From Paenibacillus silagei (lineage in GTDB: Bacteria > Bacillota > Bacilli > Paenibacillales > Paenibacillaceae): a DNA stretch of 64,000 nt. The notes beneath the pieces were generated by a model that was given only the letters and a program-made list of their open reading frames with translations, did not search any database and had not been told where the DNA came from. How positions within the stretch are numbered: the first letter of the stretch is position 1; the number at the start of each line of letters is the position of its first letter. The stretch covers positions 20,900 to 84,899 of the forward strand of contig NZ_JAGGLV010000029.1 of NCBI RefSeq assembly GCF_017874735.1, given 5' to 3'. The translations under genes and the position numbers were made by a program. This document shows positions 33,936 through 42,574 of the stretch, piece by piece.

Positions 33936-34841
33936 TTACAGCTTCACTGCTCCCTCTTTAGCATTCCAGGTGAACGGCAGGCCGAACAACGGCGTTAAGC
34001 TGCCCAGCGGAATGTACAGGCGGCCGTCTACACTTTTGGAGGCTAGCATCTCTACGGTTTTGCCGTTCACTTTGGCCTTCGTGCTAAGCGGCTTGTGAAC
34101 TGCTGTCTTCTTGCCGATTGTGATGATAAGCGCTCCGGTTCCCGCCTCCTGCATCAGGCTTCCGCCCAGCAGCTTCACGGATTCACTCAGTGGAATGTAT
34201 ACCCGCGAATCCTCCAGCAGGAAGGAATTCTTCACCGGCAGCTTCTCCCCGCCCTTGACAAAAGCTCCCGCAATCATCGTAGATCCCAGACGGTAGCCGT
34301 TCTTCTCGGCAATGGCCGCCATCTCTAGCCCGGAGGTTGTAATGATGACCCGGGTGTTCTTCGCGATCTTCGGATACAGCCAGTGAATATCGTCATTGTG
34401 CATGCGGATGCATCCGGCGCTGACATATTTACCGATAGAAGATTCATTGTTGTTACCGTGAATGGCGTAGGTGGTGCCGTAAGTGTCATTGACCTCCAGC
34501 CCCAGCCAGCGGTCCCCCAGCGGATTAGCCGGATCGCCTCCGGGAATCTTCTCCTTGTAGTAGGGTCTGTTTTTGATTTTGACCACCATCTTGAAGCTGC
34601 CTTCAGGCGTCAGGCTTTTCGTTTTGCCGGTAGCGACCGGAAAAATCTTCACCAGCTTGCCATCGCTGTAATACGCCAGTTTGTTCGTTTTTTTGTTCAC
34701 AATGATCAGATCTGAGGAAGACGATGCCGCCGCAGCCGATCCTGTGAAGCATGCGGTCAAAAGCATTACAAATACCAGTATTAGTGCGATGCTTTTGGGA
34801 AAATACGTTTGAATCCGGCTTACCTGTTCACGCTGACTCAT
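33936..34841 (-). CDS. L,D-transpeptidase (YkuD) with C-terminal stalk domain
   Basis: 301-aa exported enzyme that makes 3-3 peptidoglycan cross-links or attaches proteins to the wall. Signal/anchor segment at residues ~16-38; YkuD domain ~44-165 with the catalytic pair H128 (YAIHGNN) and C144 (SAGCIRMHN). The last ~110 residues form a copper-amine-oxidase-like domain (DSRVYIPLSESVKLLGGSL, GRLYIPLGSLTPLFG). ATG has GGAGG upstream. An ECF-type promoter precedes it, which fits an envelope-stress role. Confidence 0.9.
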   Translation of the reverse strand: MSQREQVSRIQTYFPKSIALILVFVMLLTACFTGSAAAASSSSDLIIVNKKTNKLAYYSDGKLVKIFPVATGKTKSLTPEGSFKMVVKIKNRPYYKEKIPGGDPANPLGDRWLGLEVNDTYGTTYAIHGNNNESSIGKYVSAGCIRMHNDDIHWLYPKIAKNTRVIITTSGLEMAAIAEKNGYRLGSTMIAGAFVKGGEKLPVKNSFLLEDSRVYIPLSESVKLLGGSLMQEAGTGALIITIGKKTAVHKPLSTKAKVNGKTVEMLASKSVDGRLYIPLGSLTPLFGLPFTWNAKEGAVKL

Positions 34842-34890
34842 AGTTGCCCCACCTCCAGGTTATGGATGATTCTGGATTGTCTTTTCTACA

Positions 34891-34918
34891 TAGACGTTCA
34901 TTTGCCGCAATAGTTGCA
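34891..34918 (-). promoter_or_regulatory. Putative ECF-sigma promoter of the L,D-transpeptidase
   Basis: Minus-strand TGCAAC (34918-34913), 16-bp spacer, CGTCTA (34896-34891), 50 bp before the start. CGTC is the classical ECF -10 core; the -35 equals that of the SLH genes. Confidence 0.6.
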
Positions 34919-35098
34919 GAGCAGCCTGTACCTATTCTTATCAACTCGTCCCGCCGGGAGTGACGCAACGTTTGCAATATTGTAACCGTTCTGGGCGGAA
35001 CCGCCTCCCTTGCACGCCGAAGCATGAATATTCGCCAGCGCCATCAGAGATAATAAGCCCGCATGACCAAAACACCCATCTCAAGGAGGCCAACTATT

Positions 35099-35656
35099 TT
35101 GAATACCAACTCATCTGCACAGATCCGGGAATGCGAGCAAATCGTTCAGCAGCTGATAGCACAGACCCAGCAGGGAACGCAGAATTACCAGCAGCTTCTT
35201 CAGCAGGAGCAGCAGGATGCCGCCAAGCTCCAGGAGCTTAGCCAGCATAACAGCAAGGCCATTCAGATGATCCAGCAGGCGCTGCAGGGCCATCAGACCG
35301 CGATGCAGCAGCTGCAGCAGATCTCGCAGTCGGTCAGATCGATGGAGCAGTTCCCGCAGACTTCCGGCTTCAATACCCATACAAGCATTCCAAGCTTCAA
35401 TTCCGGGAACCAGATGGGACTAATGCATTCTATGGGACAGAACCAGCCAATGGGCCAGAGCCACAATACAGGAATGGGAGGGTATAACTCCTCCTTTAGC
35501 CCATCCTTCACTTCAAACAGCCAGCCGGTGAACTCACTGCATAGCCCGATCAACGCGGGAATTAACCACCAGCCGATGCATACGCCAATGCAGACACCGA
35601 TGTCCGCAGGCTCCTCCTATAACGCTCCAATGAACCAGGGACGAAGCTTCCAGTAG
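35099..35656 (+). CDS. Small Gln-rich coiled-coil protein with Ser/Asn/Met-rich tail, unknown function
   Basis: 185-aa protein I do not recognise. Residues ~8-85 form one amphipathic helix rich in glutamine (IVQQLIAQTQQGTQNYQQLL, AMQQLQQISQSVRSMEQF), a likely coiled coil. Residues ~95-185 are low complexity, rich in Ser, Asn, Gly, Met and Pro, with repeated MGQ and QPM/TPM steps and no charged residues to speak of. No signal peptide. TTG at 35099 has a perfect AAGGAGG 9 bp upstream, better than the ATG at 35063. Monocistronic with a strong terminator. A spore-coat or matrix protein is possible but unproven. Confidence 0.7.
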   Translation: MNTNSSAQIRECEQIVQQLIAQTQQGTQNYQQLLQQEQQDAAKLQELSQHNSKAIQMIQQALQGHQTAMQQLQQISQSVRSMEQFPQTSGFNTHTSIPSFNSGNQMGLMHSMGQNQPMGQSHNTGMGGYNSSFSPSFTSNSQPVNSLHSPINAGINHQPMHTPMQTPMSAGSSYNAPMNQGRSFQ

Positions 35657-35690
35657 GAAGAGCGGGGAGCATATCATTCTTATATTTCGA

Positions 35691-35738
35691 AAAAGGGTTC
35701 TCTCAGACCGCAGCAGCGGAAGCTGAGAGAACCCTTTT
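35691..35738. terminator. Strong bidirectional terminator
   Basis: Perfect 16-bp stem AAAAGGGTTCTCTCAG / CTGAGAGAACCCTTTT between the convergent Gln-rich and NAD-kinase-like genes; the outer A/T bases supply the T-run on each strand. Confidence 0.9.
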
Positions 35739-35775
35739 GGCGTACCCGCCACGCCATGAACGGTCCGCGCCTCGT

Positions 35776-36759
35776 CTAGACTACCAGCCTGCCGGTCTTC
35801 TCCGCGAGCCCAATCGTCGCCTCCACCCCGGAGTTGAACTCCAGATAATCGCTCTCCACTCCATCGCTGAAGATCACGCCGTCCTCGGGCATCTGCGAAG
35901 TGATGCGCAGCGGCAGACTGCTGCTGATTCTCCCGAATACCAGCTCTGCTGAGGTCGTCCGGCTTGGAAAAGGCTCCCGCACAGTGAAATACAGCTCCGG
36001 ATGATTCCAGGCCAGACCGCTGCCCGCGCTGACTGCGGCAATCTCCGCAGACACCTGGGCTGTCTGTTCAGCAGCTGCATCCTGCATTTGTGCGGCACGG
36101 CTGACGATACCTGCGGCTCCGGCGAGCACACTCTTGAGCCAGCCCGTGGAGCCCAGGCCGGTCGAGACAATGATGCCGCTGGAGGATTGCTGCTCCAGCT
36201 GCCCGTTCAGCTCCAGCTGATACCGGGCTGAGACATGGGTCCGGCGGCCGATGAACAGATCGTTCACCCCGTACAGGCTCTGCCCGTCATTCAGCTCCAC
36301 CTTGGCCAGAGTAACCTCACGGACCTGGCGCTGGGCGCGCAGCACCTCCGTCACCACTTGCCGAACTTCCTTGACTCTAAAGGGCAGCAGCACGCCATCC
36401 CAGCGCAGCGGATCAGGATTCACTCCGATCAGCGGCTGCTCCTGAAGGTATTTCAGTGTATTGGCGACCAGACCGTCCTGCCCCAGGACCACTACGGTAT
36501 CCTCGGCCCCGAAGATGAAATTCGGCACATGCTGCCGCTCCAGGACCTGGAGCCGGCCGATGGCGCTGAGCTCGGTCACTGCGGTCTCCACCGCCTTGCG
36601 GTATTGGAAATCCTCGCTTAAGTAGTCGCTGAAATCGGCTCCCAGCCGTTCAATATAGAACTGGGCCTGCTGGATTGTGTTGTAGCGGACCACCAGCTCC
36701 TCCAGGCGTGTCTTGCGCTTGATCAGTATGATTTTGTTCTCCGAACCCCGGCTGCTCAT
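35776..36759 (-). CDS. NAD-kinase-fold protein
   Basis: 327-aa protein related to NAD kinases (ATP-NAD kinase fold). The diagnostic GGDG motif appears as GQDG (residues 93-96, VVVLGQDGLVANTL); GVNPDPLRWDG follows, and the C-terminal domain has GIIVSTGLGSTGW, resembling the NAD-kinase S-T-PTGSTAY motif. N-terminal ~70 residues are extra (TRLEELVVRYNTIQQAQFYI). The altered motif leaves activity open: it may bind NAD(H) or phosphorylate another substrate. ATG overlaps the SPFH gene stop by 4 bp, so the pair is translationally coupled. Confidence 0.75.
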   Translation of the reverse strand: MSSRGSENKIILIKRKTRLEELVVRYNTIQQAQFYIERLGADFSDYLSEDFQYRKAVETAVTELSAIGRLQVLERQHVPNFIFGAEDTVVVLGQDGLVANTLKYLQEQPLIGVNPDPLRWDGVLLPFRVKEVRQVVTEVLRAQRQVREVTLAKVELNDGQSLYGVNDLFIGRRTHVSARYQLELNGQLEQQSSSGIIVSTGLGSTGWLKSVLAGAAGIVSRAAQMQDAAAEQTAQVSAEIAAVSAGSGLAWNHPELYFTVREPFPSRTTSAELVFGRISSSLPLRITSQMPEDGVIFSDGVESDYLEFNSGVEATIGLAEKTGRLVV

Positions 36760-37811
36760 CGTCCGTTACCTCCTCTTTCTGCTCCGGCTCCACCTCCTGC
36801 CGAGCCGGCCATGATTCCTTGCAGCAGATCCGGTGTAATGTTAAGCTGGCCGATCTTCCCGGCATTCACCGCTAGCTCCTGGAAGGCGATGGCGATCAGC
36901 TTATCCGGGTTCATGCCGACATTCGTCAGCGCCTGCAGGACGTTAGGCGATACATTTTGCAGCGAATTCATTACCGCCGTCAGCTCGTAAGCCTTGGCAT
37001 CCGCTTCGGCTCTCTTATTCGCTATGGCCAGCTCAATCAGCGCCTGCTTCTTCTCCTCCAGCTCCGTATCAAAAATCAGCTGCTCTTCCTTCATCTCATT
37101 CTGCTTCTGCTTCGCTGACCGGTCAGAATCAAGCAGCGCCTCACGCATCTGTCTCTTCTTCGTCTGAACGGCGATCTCCGTATTCAGCTCATTCTCCTTC
37201 ACCCGCCGCTCCTGCTCAATCGAAGCATTTCGCCGCTCATATAGCGCGTTATCCGCGCTGCGGAGCATCTCCTCCCTGGCCTGCGCTTCCAAGGCCCGCA
37301 GCGTCTCCTTATTCGGTACAATCGCCAGAATGGACAGGCCCATCAGCTCAATGCCCAGCTTCTCAATCTCCGCACTCTGGCCGATTTCATGGGTAATCAT
37401 CTTGGCAAGACGTTCACTCGACTGGATAGCCTCCTTCAGCGGGAGCTGCCCGAGCTGCTTCTTGGTCAGGACCTTGGCGATATTAATCACCCGCTGGGCC
37501 AGCTTGTGCGGATCGTCGGAGAGATAGGTGTTCTTTTTGAGATTATAGGTGTAGTTGAGGATCTGGGTGGTCTTGCGGTAATCGACAATCCGGTAGGTCA
37601 GCTGCCCCTGGACGGTTACCGTCTGATAGTCCGCCGTAATTTCCTCGAACATGAATGGAACATCGATCGAGGAGACAGGCACGACAACCACCGAAGTTGT
37701 CGGCGCATAATAATGAAAAGAAAGCCCGACCCCTTCACGCACTACCTTGCCATTCTTCACCTTGAGCACATAATCACTGGGCTGAAATTTCACGAACCGG
37801 AATCCAAACAT
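36756..37811 (-). CDS. SPFH (band-7/stomatin-like) domain protein
   Basis: 351-aa membrane-associated scaffold-type protein. MFGFRFVKFQPSDYVLKVKN leads into an SPFH domain (residues ~10-190, VPVSSIDVPFMFEEITADYQ, KMITHEIGQSAEIEKLGIEL), then a charged coiled coil (~190-290) and a tail with Gly-rich end (GSAGGGAGAERGGNGR). Unlike flotillins there is no obvious N-terminal membrane segment. ATG at 37811 has AGGAGG 8 bp upstream. First gene of a two-gene operon with the NAD-kinase-fold protein; three palindromes sit in its promoter. Confidence 0.85.
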   Translation of the reverse strand: MFGFRFVKFQPSDYVLKVKNGKVVREGVGLSFHYYAPTTSVVVVPVSSIDVPFMFEEITADYQTVTVQGQLTYRIVDYRKTTQILNYTYNLKKNTYLSDDPHKLAQRVINIAKVLTKKQLGQLPLKEAIQSSERLAKMITHEIGQSAEIEKLGIELMGLSILAIVPNKETLRALEAQAREEMLRSADNALYERRNASIEQERRVKENELNTEIAVQTKKRQMREALLDSDRSAKQKQNEMKEEQLIFDTELEEKKQALIELAIANKRAEADAKAYELTAVMNSLQNVSPNVLQALTNVGMNPDKLIAIAFQELAVNAGKIGQLNITPDLLQGIMAGSAGGGAGAERGGNGR

Positions 37812-37894
37812 GATCATTACCTCCTAGGGGTTGTATTCTGAGTCATCTGTTGAGCAAAGGTAAACTCAGTTATTAATTAATTGTTATTATTAAA

Positions 37895-37951
37895 TTGTTA
37901 TTAACAACATCATAGCAGACCTTTTTGATATTATCAATATGTTATTAACAA
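37895..37951. promoter_or_regulatory. Three related palindromes upstream of the SPFH operon
   Basis: TTGTTATTAACAA (37895-37907, perfect), TTGATATTATCAA (37925-37937, perfect) and ATGTTATTAACAA (37939-37951, one end mismatch). Shared form TTG-N-TATTA-N-CAA. A degenerate TTGTTATTATTAA lies just left of them. Likely operator cluster for a dedicated regulator. Confidence 0.6.
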
Positions 37952-37996
37952 AACGAGCAAAAAAATATTGTACAAATTCAAATGCTGCCTCGTGTT

Positions 37997-38060
37997 TTGT
38001 CCATTGAGTAACAACTGGCTATAATTTATGATGATTTAAACGATAATGATTATCATTATT
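37997..38060 (+). promoter_or_regulatory. Sigma-A promoter and Fur box of the siderophore-binding lipoprotein
   Basis: -35 TTGTCC (37997-38002), 17-bp spacer, -10 TATAAT (38020-38025). Directly downstream GATAATGATTATCATTATT (38042-38060) matches the 19-bp Fur consensus at 18 positions, so iron-replete repression is expected. Confidence 0.9.
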
Positions 38061-38094
38061 GGTAATCACAATACCTTTGGGAGGCATACATACA

Positions 38095-39078
38095 ATGAAC
38101 AAGACTCGACAACCCTTCGCTATCCTGGGCATGCTCTTCCTGATGGGCACTTTACTGCTCGCCTGCAGCAGCAATAAGAATAATCAGGGGAGTAGTGCAG
38201 CAACCACCGCACCTGACGCGCAAACCACTGCTGAAGCTGCAGCTACTACCCGTTCACACACGGATTACAAAGGCCATACGGCAGAGATTCCAGTGAATCC
38301 GCAGCGGATTATCTATTCCGGAGAAACGTATGGCGATCTGCTGGCACTTGGTGTACAAGCCATCGGCTATCCGCTCTCCATGGGGGAGGGCCAGGTCTTC
38401 GAGGACAAGCTGACCGGAATTGCAGATGTCGGGTTCCCGATCAATCTGGAGAAGACGCTGGAGCTTCAGCCCGATCTGATTATCTACGCCGGTATTGATG
38501 AAGCTGATTACGACGCTCTCTCCAAAATCGCTCCAACGATTATCTTCGATACCTTCGCCCCCCTGAAGGAGCGGATGCTGGATATTGGAGATATTTTAGG
38601 CAAGAAGCAGGAAGCGGAGGCTTGGCTGGCCCAGTATCAGGCGAAGGAGGATGCGATGTGGGCCCAGCTTAAGGCTTCGGGGATGAAGGACGGTGAGACC
38701 GCTTCGGTCTTCACTTATTATCCGGGGGACCGGCTGTTCGTAATGGCAACAACGGGCCTCTCGCAGGTACTGTACGGAGAGCAAGGCTTCAAGCCTACCC
38801 CGGCTATTCAAAAGGTGCTGGATGCCGATATGGGCTTCCAGGAAATCTCACTGGAAGTGCTCCGGGAATACGCCGGAGATCGTATCTTCCTGCTGACTCC
38901 GGTGGCAGACGAAGCCAAGCAATCGACCGGCAATCTGCTGAAGAGCGCAGTGTGGAACAGCCTGCCTGCCGTTAAGAACGGCTACGTCTACACGCAGGAC
39001 ATCATGAAGACCTCCAGTGATGCTACCACCAGAGAGTGGCTGCTCGGCGAGATTCCTACCATGCTGGGCAAGCAATAA
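38095..39078 (+). CDS. Iron-siderophore ABC transporter substrate-binding lipoprotein
   Basis: 327-aa FhuD/BtuF-fold binding protein, lipidated at C24 (LLACSS). NPQRIIYSGETYGDLLALGV is the start of lobe 1, and ELQPDLIIYAGIDEADYDAL its end; the helix linker contains ILGKKQEAEAWLAQYQAKED. ATG at 38095 has GGGAGG 9 bp upstream. Under a near-perfect Fur box. No permease or ATPase gene is nearby, so it must work with components encoded elsewhere. Closely similar to the C-terminal half of the next gene. Confidence 0.9.
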   Translation: MNKTRQPFAILGMLFLMGTLLLACSSNKNNQGSSAATTAPDAQTTAEAAATTRSHTDYKGHTAEIPVNPQRIIYSGETYGDLLALGVQAIGYPLSMGEGQVFEDKLTGIADVGFPINLEKTLELQPDLIIYAGIDEADYDALSKIAPTIIFDTFAPLKERMLDIGDILGKKQEAEAWLAQYQAKEDAMWAQLKASGMKDGETASVFTYYPGDRLFVMATTGLSQVLYGEQGFKPTPAIQKVLDADMGFQEISLEVLREYAGDRIFLLTPVADEAKQSTGNLLKSAVWNSLPAVKNGYVYTQDIMKTSSDATTREWLLGEIPTMLGKQ

Positions 39079-39098
39079 TTCCGGGGCAGACAGACTGA

Positions 39099-39138
39099 AA
39101 AGCAGCTTATCAACGCCTGTTGATAAGCTGCTTTATTT
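39099..39138 (+). terminator. Terminator after the siderophore-binding gene
   Basis: Perfect 16-bp stem AAAGCAGCTTATCAAC / GTTGATAAGCTGCTTT with tetraloop GCCT, followed by ATTTTA. Confidence 0.85.
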
Positions 39139-39149
39139 TATATACAATA

Positions 39150-39179
39150 TTGTTTATTGATAATCGTTCTCAATATAAT
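39150..39179 (+). promoter_or_regulatory. Fur-controlled promoter of the AraC-binding-protein fusion
   Basis: -35 TTGTTT (39150-39155) and -10 TATAAT (39174-39179), 18-bp spacer. TGATAATCGTTCTCA (39158-39172), a Fur-box relative, fills the spacer. Confidence 0.7.
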
Positions 39180-39212
39180 TCAATTCTAAGCTGTTTGAAA
39201 GGAGTGCCTGCC

Positions 39213-40886
39213 TTGCGCGAGCCTGACCACGACCACCTGCCTGCACTCCCGTCCGCCCCTCTCCGTTCCCTGCTGTTTCAATTCAGGAGCATTGAACTGG
39301 TGATGCAGAGCGCTGACACTATATCGGCTGTGCAGACAGCGGAGCAGCATACGCTCCTGCTGTTTACGGGCGGGCGCGGCGAACTCGGAATCACTGAGCA
39401 GACCTCACTCTCTGTACATGCGGACAAGTGCTGTCTGCTGCCTCCCGGAACCTCATACAGTCTGGATAACCGGGAGCTGACGCTTTATTTTTATGTGTTG
39501 ACTTTTGCCGCTTTGACTACAGGGGATTCCCCTGCGTTCTACGTAGATGAACTGCTCCCGGGGCAAAAAGAGCTGATTGTCCACCCCTTCACCAGAGTGA
39601 TCCGGCTGGCGGAAGAGCTGCTTGCGGATCATAACGGCAGGGATGAGCTCCAGCATGTCAGACAACAGCTCCAATTCCAAGAGCTGCTGCTCCTGCTGCT
39701 TGAACAGAACTACTCCACCCGCCAGCTGCCAAGTCCGGCGCAATCGGTGGAGAGTACGATACACTTCATGCAGCAGCATTATAGGGAGAGTATCACGGTG
39801 AAGCAGCTCGCGGCGCTGGCCGGTGTCTCCCCCTGGCAATACACTCCGATCTTCCAGAAACTGACCGGCCAGCGCCCGCTCGATTATCTGACCGATGTGC
39901 GCATTGGGCACTCGAAGACTTATCTGCTTGAAGCCGCCGAGCCGCTGCGCGAGATTGCCCTGCGGGTAGGCTTCTCCGACGAATACTACTTCAGCCGCCG
40001 CTTCCGGCAGAAGACGGGAATGACTCCCGGGCAATATGCCCGGTCGCAGCAGCGCCGGATTACGGTCACGGACTGGACCGGACATTCGGTGGACATCCCG
40101 GAGCGTCCGAAGCGTGTTGTCTACCACGGGGAGACACTGGGCGATGTGCTGGCGCTGGGGGTGAAGCCTGTCGGCGGTGACGAGGCGTTTGCCCGGGGCA
40201 GTGTCTATAGCCACCGGGTCAAGCGCTTAGCCAATGTCGGATTTCCGCTGGACCCGCAGCTGACCCGGTCCATCCGGCCTGACCTGATTATCCTCGCAAG
40301 CCCGGATGAACAGATCTACCGGAGTGTATCCGGCATCGCCCCAACACTCACCTTCGACTCCTTCGCACCGCTGGAGCAGCGGCTGCGGATTCTTGGAGAG
40401 TGGCTCGGGAAGCAGCGCGAAGCTGAGGTCTGGCTGCAAGCCTATCATGCCAAGAACGCAGCCATGTGGCAGCATCTGTACGCCGGGGGACTCTTGAAGG
40501 GTGAAACAGCTTCGGCGCTGTTCTATGACCATGGCAACCATCTATACGCCATGGGAATGACCGGCTTGTCCACGGCCTTGTATGCCCCTGGCGGCCTGCA
40601 GCCGACAGCGGAGATCAAGGACATTCTGGACAAGGATCTGGGGTTCCGCGAAGTGGACCCGGCGATGCTGCACAGCTACGCAGGGGACCGTGTCTTCATG
40701 CTGATTCCAGAACGGGAGGACTCCCGGGAGGCCATGGAGCAGCTGCTCCAGACGGAGCTCTGGAGCAGTCTGCCTGCCGTGGAGCAGGGCCATGCCTATA
40801 TGCTGGATGGAGCCAAATGGAATTCCGGCGATGCGCTGACCCGGGAGCGGCTGCTGACGCTGCTGCCCAGACTGCTGGGCCTCTAA
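39213..40886 (+). CDS. AraC regulator fused to siderophore-binding domain (Btr-like)
   Basis: 557-aa cytosolic activator. N-terminal cupin-like part (~1-150), two AraC helix-turn-helix motifs (~185-280: ITVKQLAALAGVSPWQYTPI, EIALRVGFSDEYYFSRRFRQ), then a complete FhuD/BtuF-type ligand domain (~283-557: RPKRVVYHGETLGDVLALGV, IRPDLIILASPDE). Bacillus Btr has this layout and activates siderophore uptake when loaded with bacillibactin. TTG at 39213 has AAGGAG 8 bp upstream. Fur box in its promoter; expected to activate the neighbouring lipoprotein gene and distant uptake genes. Confidence 0.88.
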   Translation: MREPDHDHLPALPSAPLRSLLFQFRSIELVMQSADTISAVQTAEQHTLLLFTGGRGELGITEQTSLSVHADKCCLLPPGTSYSLDNRELTLYFYVLTFAALTTGDSPAFYVDELLPGQKELIVHPFTRVIRLAEELLADHNGRDELQHVRQQLQFQELLLLLLEQNYSTRQLPSPAQSVESTIHFMQQHYRESITVKQLAALAGVSPWQYTPIFQKLTGQRPLDYLTDVRIGHSKTYLLEAAEPLREIALRVGFSDEYYFSRRFRQKTGMTPGQYARSQQRRITVTDWTGHSVDIPERPKRVVYHGETLGDVLALGVKPVGGDEAFARGSVYSHRVKRLANVGFPLDPQLTRSIRPDLIILASPDEQIYRSVSGIAPTLTFDSFAPLEQRLRILGEWLGKQREAEVWLQAYHAKNAAMWQHLYAGGLLKGETASALFYDHGNHLYAMGMTGLSTALYAPGGLQPTAEIKDILDKDLGFREVDPAMLHSYAGDRVFMLIPEREDSREAMEQLLQTELWSSLPAVEQGHAYMLDGAKWNSGDALTRERLLTLLPRLLGL

Positions 40887-41578
40887 CAGGGCTTGAGAAG
40901 CGCACGAATGGCTTCAAGCCGCTCCGGGTCAATGGGCATCAGCGGATCGTCGTCCTCCCGGACTGCCGAACCAAAGTGTACCCGGCGGACGCCGGTCCGT
41001 GTTACGAAATCCTTCAGGTCAGCAGCATTCAGGCCGCTGCCTGCCAGGATGGAGAGCGAAGAACCGGCAGACAGCCGTTCCAATACGGCGAGCCTTACCA
41101 TACCGCCGGGTGTATTAGCCGCAGCAGTCCCGCCGGAGGTCAGGATATCGGTAATCTGCGGATACCGCTTCAAGACCTCAAGGGCTTCAAGCTGGTCCTG
41201 CACCTCGTCGAACGCACGGTGGAAGGTAACCTCCATCCCCCCTGCCCGCTCCAGCAGCCGATTCAGCAGTTCTTCATCTATTGTCCGGTCCTGGCGGAGC
41301 ATGCCCATAACCAAAGACAGCCCGCCTACCCCGGCTACATGCCGGATATCGCGCAGCATAGTCTCCACATCGGATGCGTCATACACGAAGGAGCGGGCGT
41401 GCGGTCTGACCATCACTCTCACAGGAATACTGACCTTTTCCCGGACCGCTTCGATCAGTCCCAGACTAGGCGTTAATCCGCCCTCCCGGATCCCCGTGAC
41501 CAGTTCAATCCGGTCAGCACCATAACGCTCCGCTATGACCGCATCATTTACTGTAGTTGCTATAACCTCTAACAGCAT
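40883..41578 (-). CDS. cutC: CutC-family protein
   Basis: 231-aa TIM-barrel protein. Typical features: MLLEVIATTVNDAVIAERYGADRIEL, EGGLTPSLGLI, RVMVRPHARSFVY, VTFHRAFDEVQD, ILTSGGTAAA and AGSGLNAAD. CutC was linked to copper tolerance, but the biochemical role is unsettled. Its stop overlaps the end of the convergent AraC fusion by 4 bp. Own promoter in the 41579-41791 gap, which shows no other feature. Confidence 0.93.
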   Translation of the reverse strand: MLLEVIATTVNDAVIAERYGADRIELVTGIREGGLTPSLGLIEAVREKVSIPVRVMVRPHARSFVYDASDVETMLRDIRHVAGVGGLSLVMGMLRQDRTIDEELLNRLLERAGGMEVTFHRAFDEVQDQLEALEVLKRYPQITDILTSGGTAAANTPGGMVRLAVLERLSAGSSLSILAGSGLNAADLKDFVTRTGVRRVHFGSAVREDDDPLMPIDPERLEAIRALLKPC

Positions 41579-41791
41579 AAATTGCTACACTCCCCTTCTT
41601 AGTCGTAATCCTTATAAACCGCTCTACCCTTAGTATAAAGATAAACATTGTAAATAGCAGGAAGATTCCTGACTATGTCAGTACTAGACCTGCGACCAGG
41701 ATTTTTCCCGCCTTTTGGAGAGTGTGTTCTCTGGATGAAGCCTCTATACTGAAGAAGTTGAAATTTGGAAATCCGGAATGGAGCGCCCTGA

Positions 41792-42463
41792 ATGATAAGA
41801 CAAAGTATACACGCGTGGAAAATGCTGATCCTCTCTCTGCCCAAAGGAATCATCGCCTTCGTAATTGCTGTTACAGGTATATGTGCAAGCCTGCCCTTGA
41901 TTATTGTATGGGTGGGGCTGCCGCTGCTGGCCCTGACCTTGGCCTGGTGCCGCAGCATGATGTCCAGTGAACACAAAACAGTTGAAGCCTGGTCCAGCGG
42001 CAACAGCCGACGTGGAACAGGGCTGCCTGCTGCCGTAGATCATGCTCCCGCCTTCCGCTGGGAGGGGCTGCGGACATTAGGACACCAGCTCCGCGAAAGA
42101 GAGTCGTACCGGGGAATCCTGTACAGTCTCCTCCAGCTGCCCGCAGGTATTCTGGGGTTCGCACTGGCACTGGTTCTGCCTGCGGTGGCCTTCAGTGCTC
42201 TTGTGTCACCTGTGGCCCAGCGAATCAGTTCATCGGTATTCTCCTATGATTTGAATATGCTGGACCCGGAGTTCTTCTTCTTCCTGTCCGGCACAACCTC
42301 AGATGAACGCTCGTGGATTCTATGCGGAACCGGATTTGTACTGCTGCTGATTCTGCCGCTGCTGCTTGTAGGTCTTGGACGTCTGTACGCGGCCTGGATC
42401 AACGCAGTTTCAGGAACACCTGTGAATTCCACCAGTACCCCGCTTGAAGTCATACATACCTGA
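41792..42463 (+). CDS. Standalone membrane sensor-domain protein (no kinase)
   Basis: 223-aa integral membrane protein with four predicted segments in two pairs (PKGIIAFVIAVTGICASLPL; LLQLPAGILGFALALVLPAV; ILCGTGFVLLLILPLLLVGL). It matches the putative sensor domain usually found at the N terminus of actinobacterial and Paenibacillus histidine kinases (GLPLLALTLAWCR, then FRWEGLRTLGHQLRERESYRG, split here). No kinase, receiver or output domain follows. ATG has GGAG 9 bp upstream. Role unknown; it could signal to a separate partner. Confidence 0.65.
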   Translation: MIRQSIHAWKMLILSLPKGIIAFVIAVTGICASLPLIIVWVGLPLLALTLAWCRSMMSSEHKTVEAWSSGNSRRGTGLPAAVDHAPAFRWEGLRTLGHQLRERESYRGILYSLLQLPAGILGFALALVLPAVAFSALVSPVAQRISSSVFSYDLNMLDPEFFFFLSGTTSDERSWILCGTGFVLLLILPLLLVGLGRLYAAWINAVSGTPVNSTSTPLEVIHT

Positions 42464-42574
42464 TCTCTTCCCGCATATCTATTAATAGTTCACTTGCCAA
42501 AGCTTACGAAGCGGGTTGTGCCCGAAGTGATTGCAGCAAGGGCAGCCCGCACAACCTTGTGAGGAGGCGGTTCA

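Noticed and set aside
41599..42043. Leftward open frames opposite the start of the sensor-domain gene
   Set aside because: They overlap a well-supported membrane protein gene antisense and have Cys/Arg/Gly-rich shadow composition.
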